50,417 nt of DNA, taken from assembly GCA_017447725.1 (NCBI GenBank), contig JAFSMX010000007.1, positions 1-50,417 on the forward strand, in the 5' to 3' direction. Each line of letters begins with the position of its first letter. Within the stretch, counting starts at the first letter, position 1. The translations under genes and the position numbers were made by a program. Below, piece by piece: positions 47,641 through 50,417 of the stretch. The DNA comes from Bacilli bacterium (GTDB lineage Bacteria; Bacillota_I; Bacilli_A; RFN20; CAG-826). The notes under the pieces were generated by a model. It had not been told where the DNA came from. It was given only the letters and a program-made list of their open reading frames with translations, and ran no database searches.

Positions 47641-48192
47641 TTAGATCTTATCGATTTCAGAGAAATCGACATCAACTGGAGTAGCACGTCCAAAGAAGAT
47701 TGTTTCGATACGGCAAGCACCTGTTGTTTTATCAATGGAGAGAATCTTACCTTCGGTACCTTCAAGTGGTCCACGAATGACTTTAACATTGTCACCAACG
47801 TTATAACGATCATACATGGAGCTATCGACCATACCCATTCTTTTAAGAACCGGTTCGATTTCTTCACGTGAGACTGGGGTTGGTTTTTGACCACCACCAG
47901 CAGATCCGGCAATACCAGTAACACCCGGTGTGTTACGAACAACATACCAAGAGTTGTCGGTCATAATCATTTCCACAAAGATGTTTCCTGGGAAAAGATT
48001 TTTCATTTTTGTCTTGCCAGTTGGCATTCCGTCCTTAAGGACAGGAACTTCTTGTTCAGCAACCAAGACATTAAAAATGTAGTCTTGGAGATTCATTGTT
48101 TGAATACGTTTTCTTAAGTTATCAGCAACTTTATTTTCGTGTTGAGAATAAGTTGTCACGATATACCAACGCTTTTCACCTAATTGAGCCAT
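47641..48192 (-). CDS. nusG: Transcription termination/antitermination factor NusG
   Basis: 183 residues. The NGN domain starts KRWYIVTTYSQHE and the C-terminal KOW domain has GDNVKVIRGPLEGTEGKI. NusG binds RNA polymerase and couples it to ribosomes or pausing signals. Ribosome site TAAGGAG. In B. subtilis rplK follows directly; here the cad cassette intervenes. Confidence 0.97.
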   Translation of the reverse strand: MAQLGEKRWYIVTTYSQHENKVADNLRKRIQTMNLQDYIFNVLVAEQEVPVLKDGMPTGKTKMKNLFPGNIFVEMIMTDNSWYVVRNTPGVTGIAGSAGGGQKPTPVSREEIEPVLKRMGMVDSSMYDRYNVGDNVKVIRGPLEGTEGKILSIDKTTGACRIETIFFGRATPVDVDFSEIDKI

Positions 48193-48204
48193 CCTAACGT
48201 CTCC

Positions 48205-48438
48205 TTATCTAATTAAGCGGATTGCGCCATCAGCTGCTTGCTTAGCACCACCGCCAAAAATTTCTTTCAGTTGACCAATTAATGATCCTGAGGCTAAGTC
48301 TTCAATTGATAAAATCAATGCACAGAAAACACAAATCACAATTGTTGTGATAAGTGCTGGCACGAAGACATCTTTCTTTGGCCAACGAACACGTTTGCCT
48401 TCTTTAATGACTTCTTGAGTATACTTTTTAACACCCAT
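48205..48438 (-). CDS. secE: Preprotein translocase subunit SecE
   Basis: 77 residues with a basic amphipathic N-terminus (EVIKEGKRVRWPKK, the conserved SecE motif) and one membrane segment (residues 27-48). A short C-terminal tail is predicted outside. It is the essential small subunit of the SecYEG channel. Ribosome site AAGGAGG overlaps the rpmG stop. Confidence 0.95.
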   Translation of the reverse strand: MGVKKYTQEVIKEGKRVRWPKKDVFVPALITTIVICVFCALILSIEDLASGSLIGQLKEIFGGGAKQAADGAIRLIR

Positions 48439-48449
48439 ACAAAGCCTCC

Positions 48450-48596
48450 TTACTTACTTTCCTTATGTAACGTCATCTTGTTACAGGTTGGACAGTACTT
48501 CTTAATTTCAAGACGTTTGGTTTCCCCCTCTTTCTTTGTTGTCGTGTAATTTCTCGACAGACATTCAGGGCAAATTAAAATAACTTTCTTTCTCAT
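48450..48596 (-). CDS. rpmG: Ribosomal protein L33 (zinc-binding form)
   Basis: 48 residues, normal for L33. It begins [17 protein letters not shown] and has the second pair CPTC, so it is the C+ form with four cysteines for zinc, consistent with a zinc-sufficient lifestyle. The order rpmG-secE-nusG is that of B. subtilis. Ribosome site AGGA is weak but placed well. Confidence 0.95.
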   Translation of the reverse strand: MRKKVILICPECLSRNYTTTKKEGETKRLEIKKYCPTCNKMTLHKESK

Positions 48597-48628
48597 AAAA
48601 CGTTATCCTATTAACATCTTGCTGGACT

Positions 48629-48658
48629 ATTTTACTCTTTTACGAATTAAAAAGTCAA
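48629..48658 (-). promoter_or_regulatory. Promoter of rpmG-secE-nusG
   Basis: TTGACT (48653-48658), 18 bases, TAAAAT (48629-48634). A 6-bp inverted repeat (AATAAT/ATTATT, 48657-48673) lies across the end of the upstream rubredoxin gene and could be a weak transcription stop. Confidence 0.7.
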
Positions 48659-48668
48659 TAATGACTTA

Positions 48669-48785
48669 TTATTCGTCTTCTTCGACTGGTTTGAGCATTT
48701 CGAATGGAGCGCCACAAATTGGGCAAACCTCTCCTTCTTCGACCTCAACCTCTTGACCGCAGATTTGACAAACGTACTTTTTCAT
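48669..48785 (-). CDS. Mini-rubredoxin / rubredoxin-like domain protein
   Basis: 38 residues starting MKKYVCQICG and containing CPICGAPFEML, so the two CxxC knuckles of a FeS4 site are present with only 11 residues between them. Classical rubredoxins have about 52-54 residues and a long loop; this is closer to the C-terminal domain of rubrerythrin. Strong ribosome site (AAAGGAG). It could carry electrons to the superoxide reductase at 270-647 or be a zinc ribbon. It sits between the mrp gene and rpmG. Confidence 0.85.
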   Translation of the reverse strand: MKKYVCQICGQEVEVEEGEVCPICGAPFEMLKPVEEDE

Positions 48786-48797
48786 AACTGATCTCCT

Positions 48798-49625
48798 TTA
48801 TTTTTTGTATTCTTCAACACGATGAACGAGTTCATCGAGAGCGTCAGTTTCATATTCCTCAACCTTGCCTTGGTCAACCTTAGTTGCTAGTTCAGGATCA
48901 ATAGGAATTTCAGCTAAAACTTCTAAGCCATGTCGTTTAACGTCTTCTTTATATTTTCCATTACCAAAAACAACGATTTTTTCATTGCATTTTGGGCATT
49001 TTACGTAAGCCATATTCATTGCTACGCCTAAAATATCAACATACATCATCTTTGCCATATTGATGGATTTAGCAACGACCATTGAAACAAGTTCTTGTGG
49101 GCTTGAAACAACGATAATTCCGTCAATTGGATAGCTTTGGAAAACAGTGAGTGGAACATCGCCTGTTCCTGGTGGCATATCAATCAATAAATAATCGACG
49201 TCTCCATAGATAACATCGGTGTAGAGTTGTTGAACAAAACCAGCAATAAGTGGTCCTCTCCAACAAATTGGATCTTCCGCATCTTCAAGTAAGCAGTTTG
49301 CTGACATAATTTTGATGCCATGAGGAGAAAGTAAAGGATAGAGCCCTGAATCATCTTGTGGAGCAAGTTTTCCTTTCAAACCAAATGCTTGCGGAATACT
49401 TGGTCCGGTAACGTCAGCATCAATAATTGCGACACTATGTCCGCGCTTATTTAGTGCGCTTGCTAAAAGTGAAGTAACAAGACTTTTTCCTACCCCACCT
49501 TTTCCAGAAATCACCGCAAAAGTCTTACGAAATGACGAAAATTGGTGTGGTTTTAATTTTTCGATTTTGCGTTCACTGCAGTCGCTTTCAGAGCAGTTTG
49601 AGCAGTCATGATTACAATCAGCCAT
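48798..49625 (-). CDS. mrp: Mrp/NBP35-family iron-sulfur cluster carrier ATPase
   Basis: 275 residues. The deviant Walker A is SGKGGVGKSLVTS near residue 40 and the switch GDVDYLLIDMPPGTGD near residue 140. The N-terminus has a Cys-rich tail (CNHDCSNCSESDC) that can hold a cluster, and a CPKC pair lies near residue 225. These proteins assemble or deliver [4Fe-4S] clusters, relevant to NifJ in the same region. Ribosome site CGGAGG. A 10-bp inverted repeat covers its start region. Confidence 0.92.
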   Translation of the reverse strand: MADCNHDCSNCSESDCSERKIEKLKPHQFSSFRKTFAVISGKGGVGKSLVTSLLASALNKRGHSVAIIDADVTGPSIPQAFGLKGKLAPQDDSGLYPLLSPHGIKIMSANCLLEDAEDPICWRGPLIAGFVQQLYTDVIYGDVDYLLIDMPPGTGDVPLTVFQSYPIDGIIVVSSPQELVSMVVAKSINMAKMMYVDILGVAMNMAYVKCPKCNEKIVVFGNGKYKEDVKRHGLEVLAEIPIDPELATKVDQGKVEEYETDALDELVHRVEEYKK

Positions 49626-49666
49626 ATGAGATAAGCCTCCGATTTAGGTGTTTATATTATCTCATA
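49625..49666 (-). repeat. 10-bp inverted repeat flanking the mrp start
   Basis: TATGAGATAA and TTATCTCATA are perfect complements separated by 22 bases that contain the mrp ribosome site and a TAATAT box (49654-49659). It may be an operator for a dimeric regulator, or a hairpin holding the ribosome site in its loop. Confidence 0.65.
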
Positions 49667-49687
49667 ATTAATGTAATTAAAAAACTA

Positions 49688-50272
49688 TTAATCTAAATTG
49701 TGTAGACTATCTAAAAGTTTTTGGTTTTTTCGCTGTGCCAGGATCCTTCTTCTAACACCTGAAACAGACATATTTAATTTGTCAGCAATTTGTTGGAGTG
49801 TCCAACCAGAACCGCGGTAAATGAGAATTATTTTATCAAGGGGATCAAGAGCGAATTTTCTTAGCTCATCTGAAGACAAGATGGTCTCAAAATTCTTAAT
49901 TTCATCGTCAAATTCTCCAAGAGTCTCAGAGATCTTTTCGTGACGACGATTTCTAATGTCTAAACTTACGCAATAAAAAAGCGGATCTTTTCTTGTTTGG
50001 ACCCGCCTAACAAAGTCAAGAGTTTTGTAGTGAACAATTTTCTTGAGATAGTATCTGAATCTGGTGATACTTGGATTGTAAGTTTTGACAGCGATTGCGA
50101 AGAACTCATTGTACATATCTTCGCAGTCTTCTCTTGTGACGTTTCTAATAAAACATTCTCTCATTAACATCAGCATTAAGCGGATGTTTTCTTCTTGGCA
50201 CTTTTCGTAATACTTATGAGTTAATTCGGCTTCATATGTTGAAAAGAATCCAAGATTTTTGGATTTTGACAT
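49688..50272 (-). CDS. Sigma-70-like factor at the sigH position
   Basis: 194 residues. An N-terminal helical region (DMYNEFFAIAVKTYNPSITR followed by FRYYLKKIVHYKTLDFVRR) resembles sigma region 2, and the C-terminal DPLDKIILIYRGSGWTLQQI followed by ADKLNMSVSGVRRR is a region 4 HTH. Region 3 is absent. In B. subtilis the gene before rpmG-secE-nusG is sigH; here a divergent factor with ribosome site AAGGAGG is in that place, separated by mrp and the mini-rubredoxin. Regulon unknown. Confidence 0.78.
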   Translation of the reverse strand: MSKSKNLGFFSTYEAELTHKYYEKCQEENIRLMLMLMRECFIRNVTREDCEDMYNEFFAIAVKTYNPSITRFRYYLKKIVHYKTLDFVRRVQTRKDPLFYCVSLDIRNRRHEKISETLGEFDDEIKNFETILSSDELRKFALDPLDKIILIYRGSGWTLQQIADKLNMSVSGVRRRILAQRKNQKLLDSLHNLD

Positions 50273-50288
50273 GTAAATTCCTCCTTAT

Positions 50289-50417
50289 TTACTTAAAGGA
50301 GGATCTAATATTACTTAGTAATACACCTGTTGCCACAGAGACGTTTAATGAGTTCACGTGGCCAAGCATTGGGATTTTCACAACGAAATCAGAATTTTCG
50401 AGAACGAGTCTTGAAAT
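50289..50417 (-). CDS. rlmB: RlmB/TrmH-family rRNA 2'-O-methyltransferase, C-terminal fragment
   Basis: The last 42 codons are in the window and the gene continues to the right. The visible end contains VKIPMLGHVNSLNVSVATGV, the SpoU motif III that forms the trefoil knot binding SAM. In B. subtilis rlmB (yacO) lies at this point upstream of sigH. The subfamily (RlmB versus TrmH) rests on synteny. Confidence 0.85.
   Translation of the reverse strand: MSRLVLENSDFVVKIPMLGHVNSLNVSVATGVLLSNIRSSFK

Noticed and set aside
1-50417. CRISPR arrays, transposons or attachment sites in the window
   Set aside because: No regularly spaced repeats, cas genes, transposases or tRNA-end duplications were seen.

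Overview
The window is a stretch of a low-GC Gram-positive (Bacillota) chromosome whose central-dogma gene order matches that of Bacilli. TGA is used as a stop codon (for example at the ends of whiA and of the P-loop kinase gene), so this is not the mycoplasma code. A rifampicin-pocket asparagine in RpoB, an enlarged sugar-ABC ATPase and pyruvate:ferredoxin oxidoreductase with superoxide reductase and a rubredoxin-like protein suggest an anaerobic, fermentative, host- or gut-associated lineage near the Mollicutes/Erysipelotrichia side of the Bacilli. The taxonomic placement is inference. Almost every gene lies on the minus strand, so transcription runs from high to low coordinates. The only supported plus-strand gene is a 29-codon membrane peptide at 33571-33660.

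Right to left: the 3' end of an RlmB-type rRNA methyltransferase, a sigma-70-like factor at the position of sigH, an Mrp/NBP35 Fe-S carrier, a mini-rubredoxin, then rpmG-secE-nusG (48.6-47.6 kb). A cadC-cadA metal efflux cassette with its own promoter/operator and terminators is inserted between nusG and rplK. Then come rplK-rplA, rplJ-rplL behind an L10 leader, rsmC, rpoB and rpoC (45-34.5 kb). Between rpoC and rpsL sit a compact structured RNA of unknown class, a GtrA-family membrane protein, and a convergent small-peptide/antisense-RNA pair resembling a type I toxin-antitoxin locus. The str operon follows (rpsL-rpsG-fusA-tuf, 33.3-28.9 kb).

From 28.8 to 19.6 kb there are two RDD membrane proteins and a carbohydrate ABC importer operon: an ATPase with a large coiled-coil insert, two permeases, a binding lipoprotein and an extra lipoprotein. 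Next are tRNA-Lys(CTT), a P-loop kinase, a small basic protein and nifJ. From 14.7 to 4.7 kb one long, tightly overlapping operon encodes a YbhN-type flippase, a GT4 glycosyltransferase, uvrA, lgt, a HAD phosphatase, a thioredoxin-reductase-like flavoprotein, rapZ, whiA and an XRE regulator. The last operon is gap-pgk-tpiA-BI-1-dfx. Left of its terminator lie the promoter and leader of an rRNA operon, and the window ends within the first bases of 16S rRNA.

Several genes have good -10 (and often -35) boxes only 6-10 bases upstream of ATG with no Shine-Dalgarno, so leaderless mRNAs appear common here. The redox genes fit together: NifJ makes reduced ferredoxin, the TrxB-like protein lacks the usual NADPH motifs and may use it, and superoxide reductase plus rubredoxin handle oxygen stress.
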